From Vitis vinifera (taxonomy: Eukaryota > Streptophyta > Magnoliopsida > Vitales > Vitaceae), in the NCBI RefSeq assembly GCF_030704535.1, contig NC_081819.1, positions 22,540,001 through 22,604,000 on the forward strand: a stretch of 64,000 nucleotides of DNA. Reading direction: 5' to 3'. Below the pieces are notes generated by a model. The model was given only the letters and a program-made list of their open reading frames with translations, did no database searches and was not told where the DNA came from. Of this stretch, positions 50,590-63,167 are shown in pieces (position 1 is the stretch's first letter; every line of letters begins with the position of its first letter). Position numbers and translations under genes: made by a program.

Positions 50590-53530
50590 TCAACATTGGC
50601 CACCAGGACCCCCAAATAAAAATGTATAACCAGTGATTTCACTAAGATAACTGGGCATGGAAACGTTATAGCAGTGAGGACTGTCCACAAGAGCCTGAAG
50701 TTCAGGGTCAATGTCTTCAAAATACCCTCCAGCGGCAGTTTGATACCGCATACCACTTATGTAGCATGCCCCACCGATACCTTCCGACTCAAAATGGCCA
50801 CTCCCCATGGGCGGACAAGGCTGCCTTGGGCTGAATATTTCTCCCCCCCAGTTTACCTCTTTGGCAACCTCAAATGCTCCTCTGAAGAGCTCTTTAGGCC
50901 AGTACCCAACACTTGCGCCATTTACCCTTAGATACCAATCACCTGATTTGGAATCCTAGAGATAAAAACCAAAAAACAAAAATAATACCCTTGTCTTAGG
51001 ATTCTATTTTGGAAGTGTTTTTTAAAATAATTATGAAAAATAGTGTTTGATAATGTTTTTTTTTTCTATTGTTATTTGATGTGAAGTGAAATAAAAATAT
51101 GTTTAAGAATTTAAAATGTTGTTAACTTATTTTATATATTTTAAAAAATAATTTTTATCTCTAATATTTTATTTTTAATCATTTTTTATATTTTTATAAT
51201 TAATTTTTAAAACAATCTTAGTTGAAAGATATTTTGTAAACACTTTATTTTTGTTTTTAAGAAAAAAATTATTATTTTTTATTTTTTGATTATTAAACAT
51301 TTTTTTTATTTTTGTTGTTTTAGAAAATAGGAAACTATTTTAAAAACAATTGGTCAACCAACTGGACTTAGCTTTTTAACATTCTATTTTTAGATACCAA
51401 AACATAGCCTAAAAACAATATTAATAACAAATATGGATTTACCAACCTTGGATACAAGAACTTTAATGTCTATTTGTGAGCCATTGTAGTTAGAGCCGGG
51501 AAATGTTCGACCCAAGGCAAATTCATGGCTTTGTTGTACAAATCCTGGGCAAAGAATATCATAACAACCCGTGGTCTTACTATTATCTGCCTGTAATAAT
51601 AATATCAAAATCAAATCTAGTTAATAACAAAGGATATACCTTTTACCAAAGTCCTAACTTAAGGTTAGGTTGGTTCTTAAAAAAATTAAGGAAAGAAAAT
51701 GGGGAGGGAATAGGATTTTTAAAAAAAATATATATATTATTAAATATAGTTGTTTAAAAACTATACAAAAATAAGACACTTGTTATCATTTTTATTTTTA
51801 TTTTTGTACTAAACTCGTTTTTTTTTTTCAAATAATCAATTCACTTTTTATCCTGAATTTGTCTTTTAAAAAATGGGTTCACTTTTTATATTAAATTCAT
51901 TTTTTTTTTGCACTAAACTCGTTTTTTTAAAATATGAATTCACTTTTTATATTAAATTCATCTTTTCAAAAAACGAGTTCTTTTTTGTTCTAAAACCTTT
52001 TATACTACACTCATCTTTTAAAAATAAAAATCAACCTTTACATTTAACTCTTCTTTTCAAAAGAAGAATTCCACTCAAAATTAAAAAACTACAATAATTT
52101 TATGATTATATTTTATTTTTTAGGTTTTTTTAAAAATATAATACTCCTTTAAGAGAAAAATTTATAACTTTTTTTCTTATTTGGTAAAAATTTATACATT
52201 TTTCAGATGGTTTCCCACCTTTTATCTAAGAAAAATCTTTTAACAAATTTTTTCATTTTTTTCTTACTTTTTGTTTCATCATTCTTATTTTACTGTATAA
52301 AAATATAAGAAAATAAATTTCCGTCATTTCTTTCTTTTTCTCCGGAATTTCCAATAATCAAACAAAATTCTCATTTTTTTCTTACTATTTGTTTCATTAT
52401 TCTTATTTTTACTGTATAAAAATATAAGAAAATAAATTTTCGTCATTTCTTTCTTTTTCTCCGGAATTTCCAATAATCAAACAAAATTCTTATAGGCTTT
52501 GAAACTCACAGTCCAATATGCAAATAAATGAGTGAAATTGTCGCGATAGACCGGAGGCATCACCTGAAATTTCAAAATTTTATAAATATATTAGTCATAA
52601 AAAGACTTTGTCAGAGTAAAAGACTAAAGATCGAATGTTTATAATATACTTACCGCCCATCCTACACTTACAACACTCTTGGAGTCATCACCAAAGCCAG
52701 TGGAGAGATAAATCATAGAGCCACTAACTTGGTCTGGAGATAGAAGTGTAGGTTTATATACATTCAATATGCTCGCCACTCCATATATTTGCTTGTCATT
52801 TGCAGCAAGCTTTGCAGACTAATGTAGCCAAATATTGTGTAAGTGATTCAAAATTAAGAAAATATAATCTAACTTTAAGTTAAACATTTGAAGGCAAAGG
52901 TTACAAGATGTATAGGACCGTCCGCAAGTGGGTGACAATTTTCTGCGTATGCTTTCGTATGTAACTTTGAAAAAGCTTTCGCCCGGATAAGATCTTCCTT
53001 TTCTACTCTTCGAATCGGAACTGTTCCAATCGGGCACCCTACACCAAACCCTGATAGCCCTTTTCCTTTCAAGGGTCTATCTTTCATAGATTCCGGAAAA
53101 CCATCAAAAGTATCTGTTTGGAAATTAGATGCAACCATTAGAACTTAAAAAGAATTTTTAAAATATGACGAAGAATTAATTGGTAAATTACATATGATGT
53201 TACCTGAACTTTATGATTTTTAAGCAAAGGATGATCCAAAGACGGTTGTTTGTGAATGTCCACACAATCGAAGATTTGACCAGAATCTGTCTGGAAAGTT
53301 CATCCTTCAGTCATTTTAGTATGATAATAGGCAAAGTAATTTAAAGAAAACTAGATTGTAAAAAGGTGTAAGAGTGGTTGGATTACTCTAATGGTTTTAA
53401 TAGCAGGCTTATTCAGGATCTTCAATTGTTTTTCCAATTCCATGTCTTCTTCTTTGGAAATGCTCCAAGCTCCATCAACATCAACAATAATCAAAAGAAA
53501 TAACACACTGGTGATCGCTTTGATATCCAT
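50590..53530 (-). CDS. Neprosin-family (DUF239) protein C, possibly a pseudogene
   Basis: Seven exon-like blocks match A and B one by one: 53530-53387, 53290-53204, 53138-52905, 52818-52654, 52563-52510, 51590-51447 and 50955-50590, about 397 residues. A signal peptide (MDIKAITSVLFLLIIVDVDG), FDCVDIHKQP, GCPIGTVPIRR, PGFVQQS, PPMGSGHF and the terminal FGGPGGQC are all present. The position of the first catalytic glutamate is S206 (SVGWA); the second is E315 (WGGE). Exon 3 in A and B begins with an ATG right after TGCAG. In C the same ATG (53138) is preceded by TTCTA, and no nearby AG restores the frame, so normal splicing of intron 2 looks impossible. All other junctions are canonical. It could be a recent pseudogene, use a rare acceptor, or reflect a base error. 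It resembles gene D (same FGGPGGQC end) more than A or B. Confidence 0.7.
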
Positions 53531-54713
53531 GTTTTGCAAATATTTACTTATCATGTTGCATATATATTATATAAGGTCTGTATAATAATTTAATTTAATT
53601 ATTTGTTAACACTAAAATTAATTTTTAAAAATGATTTCTAAAATTTACCAAACATTCAATTTTTTTAAAAAATATTTTTTTAAATTAAAAGCGTTTTTTA
53701 ATATTATTGTCAAACGGACTATCATATATGGAAATTGATTGGAATTGATGAATTTTGTGCAACTTATATAGAATCTAAACTTAGATTTCGATTATTCTCA
53801 TTAAAATAAATTTTTAATTTTTCCTTAAAAGCTACAATAATTTAATTATCTTCAAAATATATTTGTATAGTTAAAATTTGTTTTTTTTTGGACAATTCTT
53901 TTTTCTTTATTTGCTTAACTAGAAGGTACTATAGATAGATTATAGAAATTGCAGTGAAAATATTATTCCAATAATAAAATTAATCAAATCATAATATCCA
54001 AAATTGATAAGTGACTATCTTTGTATACCTTTAAAAAGTTCTCATGCCGAGAGTTCATCCAATGAAAAATGGTATTAAAGGAGGAAAAATAAAGGAAGGT
54101 GAGAATATGTGGAAGATAGGTTGTTAGAAAAAGTATAAATTAATTTCCAAATTAATATAATTAAAATTTTAAGAAAAATGTAGAATTTTAAATAATAACT
54201 TAGAGGTCGTTTGAAAGTAAAATAGAATGGAATGATTACCTTATTAATATCAAATGAAATCCGTGAAATGAAAATTTCCTAAAAGAATCGATATTTTCTT
54301 TTTTGAATTTATCCAAATATGCAAGGAATGAAAAGGGAATGAAATGTCCATTCTTGCGCACAATACATGACCTTCTTAAATACATTTTTAGTTTATTTTT
54401 AAAAAGAGAAAACAAAATAAGAAAGACTCTTTATTTGTATAAAAAAAAAAACCTTTTTATAAGAGTGAATTAAGAAAATGAACTTTCTAAATATATATTA
54501 TATAAAGACCTTTAAGGATTCATGAAAATATTACTAATTTATTTATTTAACCAGGTTATTAATTTAGTACACCACCTTGGAGTTGGAATCAAAAGATTTT
54601 ATTATTTAAACTAGGTTGTTAAATTATTTAACATTCATTTATTGAAGTTTTATAGTACATAAAATAAAAGAGTATAATAAACAATACGATTAAAATATAT
54701 ATACATATATAAA
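53531..54713. other. Promoter side of neprosin C
   Basis: A TATA-like run (TTATATAATATATA, minus strand) lies about 30-45 bases upstream of the ATG. The remainder is A/T-rich, without a gene. Confidence 0.4.
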
Positions 54714-54750
54714 AGAATAGCTTCATTATTTTAATTAAATTGGAAGCTGA
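54714..54750 (+). repeat. Left copy of a 37-bp direct repeat flanking the retroelement block
   Basis: It starts AGAATAGCTTCATTATTTT and ends TTGGAAGCTGA. It matches 62735-62771 with two mismatches. The right copy lies in the 3' flank of neprosin D. Confidence 0.85.
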
Positions 54751-57700
54751 TATTTCATATTCCAGGTTTGATATTTCCCTTGCATCATTCTTGCATATCT
54801 CATTATCAGTTTGATTTGCCTCATTGTCTCATTATTGATATTATGTTCACATTGGGCACCCTTAGATCCATGGTTCACGAGCTTTTCTATATATATTGCA
54901 TTTTATACATGAGGGTATGAGATTTTTATCATTGGGTATTTGGACATAGTTTCCCTTCATTTCTATTACCTTATCACCCTAGTCTACGTTACGTTTCGTG
55001 TCTTAAGATCACCCTGAGGCCATGGGATCAGATGTCGTCTTCGATAGCCCCTACTTGGACAGGTATTTGAAATTTGGTTGATATTTAGATATCATCTTGC
55101 TTCTTCTTCTGGGAGACACCTCTTTGATGTTTGGACCCGATTCAGTTGTAGATATGGATGACTGAGATTGCACATTTGATGATGGATGATCCGATGTTGT
55201 CCGATTTTTTGATCTACCATACGTCCGATGTCATACTGGGGCATATTTCCGTTCCGATTGAGATTTACAGGTCTTCATGGAGTTGCATGCTTATCCCCAC
55301 TTACAAGATACGCGCCGAGACAATGACCTATTTGTTATCTTATCATGATATCCCAGTAGAGCCTCTCTTGAGCCATTCAATCAGACCCACACTTTTCGGC
55401 ATCTGGATGTCATCATGCTTCTCCTTTTAGAATATGTCTCCTTAATCTATTAGGTCTGATTCAGTTATGGACATGGATGACTAGGATTACCCATTTGATG
55501 ATGGATGATTTGAGGTCATCCGATTTTTCGACCTATTCCACATTTGATTCCATACTGGGGCATATTTTCTCTTCGGTTGAGATTTATAGATCTTCATTGA
55601 TTTTGCATGATCATCCTTAATTACGAGATACACGCTAGATTGATGATTTGCTTTCATTTTGTTCTGATTCTCCAATGGAGCCTTTCTTGAGTCATTTAGT
55701 CAACCTCATACTTTCTGATATTGTCATGATTCTTGGATGGAGTCATCTCAAGTGCCTAGACTCCTATATCATCATTTCAGTGGAGTACATGTCAGATCTC
55801 TTATACATCCCCATGGAGTTATTCTCAAGTTATCAGGACAAACCAGATGCACTAGTTGCTATACTGGGACATATCTCATTCTTTTAGTTGTGGAGATGAT
55901 TGTTTTCTCACAGACTTGTTACAGACTTCATTACTCGAACGAGGGATATTTCTTTGCATTATTGATCACAGTTTCGGTGATTTTAGCTAAGATGAGCCTC
56001 CAAAGGAGCACAACCTTCGGGTTTTCGATGTCCTACTATCCATGACTTTTTTTGTATATTGTTGTGTTAAGGTCGCAGTAGTTACCCTGGCGGACTATTC
56101 TCTTAAGAATCCCCATTGGATCATTCATTTAAGATGACGATGGATTCCTCCAGTAGAACATTTTGAGTTAGAGACTTTTGACTTATTATGACACTTTGTC
56201 AGGCCTCGCGATTTAGTCAGATGGGCTGTAAGGTCGTACTTATAGTTGATTTGATCATTTCGACTCGCTAGCGGAGCATCTTTTGAGACTTAGGGAGTCT
56301 CTTTCAGACTATTCCAGTGGATTGAGAGTTATGGCGGCACGCTACACTGGGACATATTTCCCCCTCATAATTTCCTTGTAGCTATGGCGTTCAAAGCCAC
56401 CATCTTCTTACAGTCCGACATTCATAGCCACCATTTCCTTGTAGCTCAGCGTTCAGAGCCACCGTCTATTCTCAGTTACGACGTTCAGAGTTGTATCTGC
56501 AGTTTGGCATTCAGAGTTGTAGTTTGTTTTTAGTTTAGCATTTAGAGCCACTTCATTTCCTTAGTTTGGCGTTCAAAGCCATCGTATTTTCTTAGTTTGG
56601 TGTTCAGTGTCGTTGTTTCATCTTAGCGTTCATAGTTGTTGTGTCAGTTTGGCGTTTAGAGCCACCATCTCGTTTTCAGTTTGGCATTCAAAGCCACCAT
56701 TCTCATTACAGTTTGGCGTTTAGAGCCACTATCTCTTCTCAGTTTTGGCATTCAGAGCCACAATCTCTTCTTAGTTTCGACATTCAGAGCCACCATCTCT
56801 TCTCAGTTTAGGTGTTCAAAGCCACCACCTCTTTTCAGTTTGGCGTTTAGAGACATCATTCCTTTTCAGTTTGGTGTTCAGAGCCGCCATATCTTCTCAG
56901 TTACGATGTTCAGAGTTGTCCTTCACAGTTTGGTGTTCAAAGCCATTATCTCTTCTCAACTTGGGCGTTTAAAGCCACCATTTCTTTTCAGTTTAGCATT
57001 CAGAGCCACCATCCCTTCTTAGTTATGGTGTTCAAAGCCGCCATCTCTTTACAGCTTGACGTTCAGAGCTATCATATCTTCTCAGTTATGACATTCAAAA
57101 CCGTCCTCCTCAGTTTGACATTTAGGGATGTCAGTTCTCAGTCTGGCGTTTAGAGCCACCACTTCCTCCCAGTTACGGCGTTCAAAGTCTTCTTTCTCAG
57201 TTTAGCATTCAGAGCCAACATTTTCTTACAATTTGGGCGTTCAGAGCCACCGTTTTCCTTCATAGGCATTTAGAGCCATCTTTTCCAATTTTAGGCGTTT
57301 AAAGTCATTTCTTTCATCAGTTTTAGGCGTTCAAAGCCATCATCATATTCCCTCAGTTTGGTATTTAAAGCCATTGATCAAGTTGGCCTTCAGAGTCATC
57401 ATATCTTTATTTTGGCATTCAAAGTCATCGTTCATAGTTTGGTGTTTAGAGCCATGTTTTTAGTTAGGCGTTTAGACTCATGTCTTCAGTATAGACGTTC
57501 AGAGCCATCTCTTCCAGTTTTAGGCGTTCAGAGCCACTCACTTCTACCCTTTAGACGTCACCCGCATCACAACCACCATTTTCTTTTATAGGTGTTTAGA
57601 ATCGTAGGCCTTTAGAACCATTTCTCCCATTGGCGTTCAAAGCCAAAGTTTTAAGCATTCATAATCATAGTTTAGTTATTCAAAATTGTTCATCTTAGTT

Positions 57701-58032
57701 TTGGCGTTCAGAGCCACATTTCAGGAGTTCAAAGTTGTGATTTTCTAGGATTTGTTCTCCTCCATTGTGTGTGATATAGATCTTTGAGCTTATAGCATGG
57801 GTCTTAATTGTATTGTTAGATGTCCTACCCCTTGTGTCCTCATATAGAGCACATGTAGAGTCTTTTTGTTTATTTGTTTGGTTTGAGTGAGTTTGTGTTC
57901 TACTTGTATGCTTTTGGGGGGTTTTTTTTTCTTCAATAGAGTTCACTTCATTCCACTCACTATTCACGCTTTCTTTTCACTCTAGTGTTCATATTCCTTA
58001 TACTCGTGAACTCTATCGAAGAGAGACATATT
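54751..58032 (+). mobile_element. Fossil LTR retroelement, 3' internal part without coding domains
   Basis: The internal side of a Ty3/gypsy-type element, judged from a purine-rich tract (around GAAGAGAGACAT, 58018-58029) placed directly before an LTR that starts TGTAGACCCC. No gag or pol domain is recognisable; the 5' LTR and most of the interior are absent, so the copy is incomplete. It contains a 319-bp direct duplication (about 55120-55757) and the GGCGTTCAGAGCC minisatellite (56386-57740). Confidence 0.6.
56386..57740 (+). repeat. Degenerate minisatellite, unit about 30 bp (GGCGTTCAGAGCCACCAT)
   Basis: Roughly forty to fifty units of the form CAGTTTGGCGTTCAGAGCC plus ACCATCTCTTCT, spaced 25 to 40 bp, in one direction, inside the fossil retroelement. 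The core GGC...GCC is kept while spacers vary. Open frames across it are repeat artefacts. Confidence 0.85.
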
Positions 58033-61000
58033 TGTAGACCCCTATTTTTTGGAGAATGGTTTTTTTGGTTTTACTATTATATTATTGCTTTTGAAATAGG
58101 ATTTGGTTCAGGGGCTTTAAGTAGGGGGATCGCCTTTTTTTTTCTCACCCAAGAAACCTAAGAAGACGAGGGTAGCCATCATCTCCATGCACTAACAGCC
58201 TCACCACCTCACTCATATCACCATTTTTTTTTTTTTGCTTTCGACCTGGAGAACCACCAAGCTCCCAAACACAACGCCAAAACCCAACCCACACTAGCAG
58301 GCGACTCCATCTTAACACCCAACACGTATGCACCCACAACCCTCAACTTCATTTCCATGGATTGACTCTCTAGTACTCACAGCCTCACCACCTTGCCCAT
58401 AACAGCCTCACCATCCCACCTATAACAGTCTCACCACCACACCCATACACGACCCATCACTGATACCCACAGCCATTTTAAAACAGCATGGAGACTGCAG
58501 CTGGGGTTCCGATCAAATCCATCATTTTCTTTTCCAGTCTTTGAATTATTTTTTACAGGTTTCCTGGCCACCACAACAACTTCTTCTTTTCTAGGTATTC
58601 GTTTAAAAGCAAGACACATCCCTACGATCGATTATCACAACCACCACTCTCATCCACACCAGTATGGCCTCCCTCGGGGAGAGCGAGCTGAGGAGAAAAG
58701 AAAATAAATGAGCAGCGAGAGGGGAATGAGCATAACATAGATAGGAAGCAACTCCAGGTAAGTTTTTCATGAAACCTATTTTGAATTAAATACTTTTCTT
58801 CTCTCATTCCTCTTGTTTGCCTGGTATCGCTTTGTTGATTTAAGTATGGATAATATGGAATACATGCTGAACTTTATTGATTTTCGGATATTTCTTTTTA
58901 TATACTTCGTTGTTGTTGATTCATCTGCTATTCTCGTGGGTTAATTTCGGGTTGTTGTGGCTCTGTTCTATATACATTGTGTAGCAATCTGGAAATATTT
59001 TTATTCATGTTTTGAATCTTCTCTAGGTTTTCCCCACTTGCTTCGAGCTCATGAAAGACATATGAAATGAGGCTTCATGCATTTAATTTTTGTTTGATTT
59101 TCTATTTGGTTTTTTTCTATTTTTTTTTCTTTTTCTTTTACTCTGCTCGTCTTTGCTCTATTCCTTCATTTACCTTCCTGTGAGTCTCCTATTGGGTCGT
59201 ATGGGGTTTGAGATGGAGTATATGAAATTGTTGAATGTCGGTGTGAAGCTCTCTTTTGAGTTGGGTGAGTGAAACCAGCAGATTCCTAGGCTTTCTGGGT
59301 CAATGCATAAGGATGGATGGTGATCGCTCGGATTTTTGTCGTTTATTGGATCAAAACAAAATTTATAACCTAATTCACTCTTTTATAGCAATTTGTACCC
59401 GATCAAAAAGTGGTTTTAGTGCAAACTACTATAGTATAGTGGTTTTTAGGTATCGTCCACAAGGATGGATTATTCTTGGTAATTAAGGCTTGAATGAGAT
59501 GATAAGAAATGATTGTGATCAAATGAAATTGATTTGAAAATGCATGATAAAATTCCAAAATAACAATGTATTCAAATTGAGAGGAAAATGAAGTGTAAAA
59601 GAGAAGAAAATTAATAAGATGTGAGATTCTCGAGGTTAGGATTTTCTAGAGAGCAATTTCCATGGTGAATAGGTGTTGAGATCTAATTTTCATCAAGTTA
59701 GATTGAAAACCTAAATTTTCATCTAAACTGATTTTTGATTTAGCTTTAGGTCTAGATCTAATTTCTCTTCAAATTAAATAACTAATCCAAGAGATCAATT
59801 TGAATTATATATTCAATTCATCTTAAATTATCTTCCGATAATTCACACAATGCAACTATTCAATCTCATCAAATCTAGCATTAAGAATTTGATGAATCCA
59901 CCTAGCTTGCATTGTAGTAATCATCCAAGACAATTTGAAGAGAAAAATCCCCAAATTTCAATTAATCAATCAATTGGATCAAATTACCTTTGCAATTCAA
60001 GCTCAATTCTCTAATTCACCATAGATCTTGCCTCTAGATCCTCCCTCCTCTAAGAAAAACGAGATTTAGCCACTCATGCTTGGAGATTTGATCTCACAAG
60101 ACATGTTTGGCTATCGAGAAAGTAAGAGAAATTGAAGGAAAGTGAAGAATTATATAGAGAGAAGAAGTATGAAAAGTTCTACAATTAGAAAATGTATCAA
60201 AAGTCTTTAAATGAGTCGATCATGTTTCTATTTATAGGCCAAGGTCAAGTGGACACTTGGCATCATCTAAGAGGTCTTCCAGAGGCTTCTTCATCAAGGA
60301 ATCTAGAGAAAATGCATTTTCGCACGAGTCCCTAGCAATCTCGCATGATGGTGCGAAGTGGAAAGTCCATCAGCTTCATTTTCATCTTTCTGGAGCGTTT
60401 CACATGACTGTGCGAAATTGCTTTTCACTTTTCCCTTAGTATGCTGCAGCCAACACTCATTATATTTCATTTCGCATGACTATGCGAAAATTTCGCATGG
60501 TCATGCGAAATCGAAAAACATGCTTTTCCGACTCCTCCTTGCAATTTTTCCCATTTCTTCATTTTTAATCCATCTCCACCACCTTCAATTAAGCTCCAAA
60601 GCTTGGTCCAAGTGCATTTCCTCTTCTTCTTCATCCACATTATGTACCTTCCTCCATTCCATTTTCCATTTGTCTCTCCATGCTTCAAAAATCACCTTAA
60701 AATACCTCCAAAACTCAACAAAGAACCATTAGTATCTCTTGCAAGGGTAGCAATGTATTACTTGGGCATATTAGGCATAATTACTACTCAAAAGGTGTGA
60801 AACTCATGAAAGTTAGTATCTAAAATGTGTGGTTTTTGAGTAGTAATCAGATGGAAACCTGATGCTCCAGAGTTTTTAGGCGATTGTGATGGGTTATGTA
60901 GTTTGGTCCTCAGGTGGCTGCAAGACCTTCAACCCCATAAGGATTTTACAGTTAAAGGAGTATTTGTTGAATCGGTAGCCAATTCTTGATGAAAATGAAA

Positions 61001-62735
61001 GCAACCGGAAGAATCATATTGCCTGCTCAGTCCATTCATCTTATTAAGAAGCTTTTATAGTGGAAGAAACTGGTATTACCTGCTTAGTTGAATAAGTCAT
61101 ACCTTGGGACCAGCTTACCACCATCAACCCTACGTCACCAAACCCATCATACCCCTATCCTTCACTAGCTTACCCTCATGCACCTGTCACAGCCCACATA
61201 GTCACCCATCACTTATCGTCCTTTCTAGCCTAACACAACCCACACAACCACCAAGCAGCCTTCCTAGCCTGTCGTAGCCCACACAATTACTAAGAAGCCT
61301 CCCTAGCCTGTCACAGCCCACACGGTCCCCAAGTAGCCATTTTGCACCCCGAGCCCCCACTTCTGCATGGCCATGCATGACCACCCTTCTAGTGCACAAT
61401 CCAACGACCACATGTTGATATCTTAATTATTCATCTTTTGGTGTCATAATTCCAATTTTTTTTTTTTAAAAAAAAGTCTGTTTTCAAATAATTTTTAAAA
61501 CTCAAATTTTCAAATAATTTTCAAAAACTTTGATTTTTAAATTTAATTTTCAAAACTTCAATTTGACTTAATTCTCAAAACTCCAATTTTCAAATAATTT
61601 TCAAAATTTCAATTTCTTTCAAATTTAATTTCCAAAATTCCAATTCTTAAATTTAATTTCAAAAACTCCATTTCTTAAATTTAATTTTCAAAATTCAAAT
61701 TTCTTTCAAATATTAATTTCCAAAATCTCAATTCCTAAATTTAATTTTCAAAACTCCAATTCTCAAAAAAATTTCGAAAGTCCAGTTTATTTCAAATTTA
61801 AATTTCAAAATTCCAATTTCTTTTAAATATTAATTTCCAAAATTCCAATTCTTAAATTTAATATTCAAAACTCCAATTTTCAATTAATTTTCAAAACTCT
61901 AGTCTTCTTTCGAATAGTTTTAATTCCACTTCAGTTTTTCAAATATTTTTTAATTCTACAATTTTTCATCATTTATTTGGGTTTTAGGTTACCAAAAATC
62001 CCGATTTTAATAAATTTGTTGTCATTCTTATTTTGGCATGCACTTGTACAAATTTTCTTTGATTTTCAAATATTTTTTTCATTTTCCTTGATTTTTAATA
62101 AGCATGAATGAATTTTCGTAACTCTAGAAACAATGGAATTTATGAGATTAATTCATGCAAAATCAATTGGGCTTTGGTGGGGGCCCTATATATGAGTTTT
62201 CTCTTCTAATTGCCAACTGTTATATTTAATTAATATTGCTCGATCTTTGTCTTGCTCTTTGATATGCATATGATTATTTTATATTTGAACTAACCTTGTT
62301 TCCATGATAGCGCACTATTACTTACTGTTAAGGTACGATTTCATTCCCACTTTGATTATTTTTATGCATGATTCGTTCTATTATTTGATCATTTCGTTGG
62401 TATCCATTGATTTCTTTATCAATTGTCACACTTGCTTCACCTTATTTAGTATAAACCCGTTTTTAGGGACTTAGAGGGGTGCTACGACTCACCACCGTAC
62501 CTTCCTAATAGGTAACCTGACCCCCAGACCAGACTCGGTTTTTCGCAGACCTGTTTTTTTTCCTTCGGAAGTCACATTTAGAATTTTTATTTCTTATTTT
62601 GTTTTTTCCTTAAAAAATAAAACAAAAATAAGTGACAGCTTCAAGTCTTTTTCTAAAAATCATAATTTTTCACAAATAAATAAAAAATGAGTTACGTTGT
62701 CGAGTACGAACGCATGTGAAAAACACAGGTCCACA
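58033..62735 (+). mobile_element. Long terminal repeat (about 4.7 kb) of a fossil Ty3/gypsy-type element
   Basis: It starts TGTAGACCCC after the purine tract and ends GGTCCACA, giving TG...CA ends. The last 300 bases (TACCTTCCTAATAGGTAACC, CGCAGACC, then an A-rich run and GAACGCATGTGAAAAACACA) resemble the 3' end of large Tat/Ogre-like LTRs as I remember them. It includes A/T-rich repeats (61440-61930), CACAGCCCACA-type repeats (61190-61340) and short palindromes (60471-60509). The part 59340-60850 differs in texture and may be a nested insertion. Age cannot be estimated because only one LTR is present. Confidence 0.6.
60471..60509. repeat. Two adjacent perfect 7-4-7 palindromes
   Basis: TTCGCATGACTATGCGAA at 60471-60488 and TTCGCATGGTCATGCGAA at 60492-60509; degenerate relatives lie at about 60318-60356 and 60398-60420. 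Confidence 0.8.
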
Positions 62736-62771
62736 GAATAGCTTCATTATTTTAATTATTTTGGAAGCTGA
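62735..62771 (+). repeat. Right copy of the 37-bp direct repeat
   Basis: Same sequence as 54714-54750 apart from two bases. It lies 31 bases below the stop codon of neprosin D, in its presumed 3' UTR. Confidence 0.85.
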
Positions 62772-62801
62772 AAATAAAGATATAGAGGAGCCAAATTCAT
62801 T

Positions 62802-63167
62802 CTAACACTGTCCACCAGGCCCTCCAAACAAAAATGTAATACCCCAAAAACCACCACGATTAATGAGAGGACCAACTTTATAACACCCAGGACTGTCCGC
62901 AAGAACAGACATGCCCTTATCTAGAATATCTTCAAAAGCCCCTCCATCCTCGTATTGATACTTAAGCGCCCTCATAAAGCACGCGGCACCCGCTCCTTCC
63001 TCTGGAAAATGGCCACTGCCCATGGGGGGGAAAGGCTGGCTTGGGCTGAATACTTCTCCTCCCCAATATAGCTCTCTGGCAGCCCCAAAGAAACTAAACA
63101 GTTGTTTAGGCCAGTATCCGAACTCTATGTCAGCTACAAATAACCACCAATGACCTGTTTTTGGATC
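62802..63167 (-). CDS. Neprosin-family (DUF239) protein D, last exon only
   Basis: A final exon of 121 residues plus stop, opening after a TTTCTTAG acceptor (phase 0, as in A-C). It reads DPKTGHWWLF, FGYWPKQLF, YWGGEVF, PPMGSGHFPEEG and ends FGGPGGQC. The glutamate after WGG, matching neprosin's second catalytic residue, is present. The other six exons must lie beyond 64000. Its length (122 codons) and C-terminus equal those of C, so C and D form a pair distinct from A and B. Confidence 0.85.
   Translation of the reverse strand, partial: DPKTGHWWLFVADIEFGYWPKQLFSFFGAARELYWGGEVFSPSQPFPPMGSGHFPEEGAGAACFMRALKYQYEDGGAFEDILDKGMSVLADSPGCYKVGPLINRGGFWGITFLFGGPGGQC

Noticed and set aside
56681-57591. 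Open frames such as MAFKATILITVWRLEPL
   Set aside because: Translations of the minisatellite unit; no independent coding signal.
56386-57740. CRISPR-like array
   Set aside because: Plant nuclear DNA; units are degenerate, spacers are themselves similar and irregular, and no cas genes exist.
62736-62740. GAATA as a simple 5-bp target duplication of the LTR element
   Set aside because: At the left side GAATA is followed by 32 more matching host bases, not by element sequence, so the repeat is longer than an integrase duplication.
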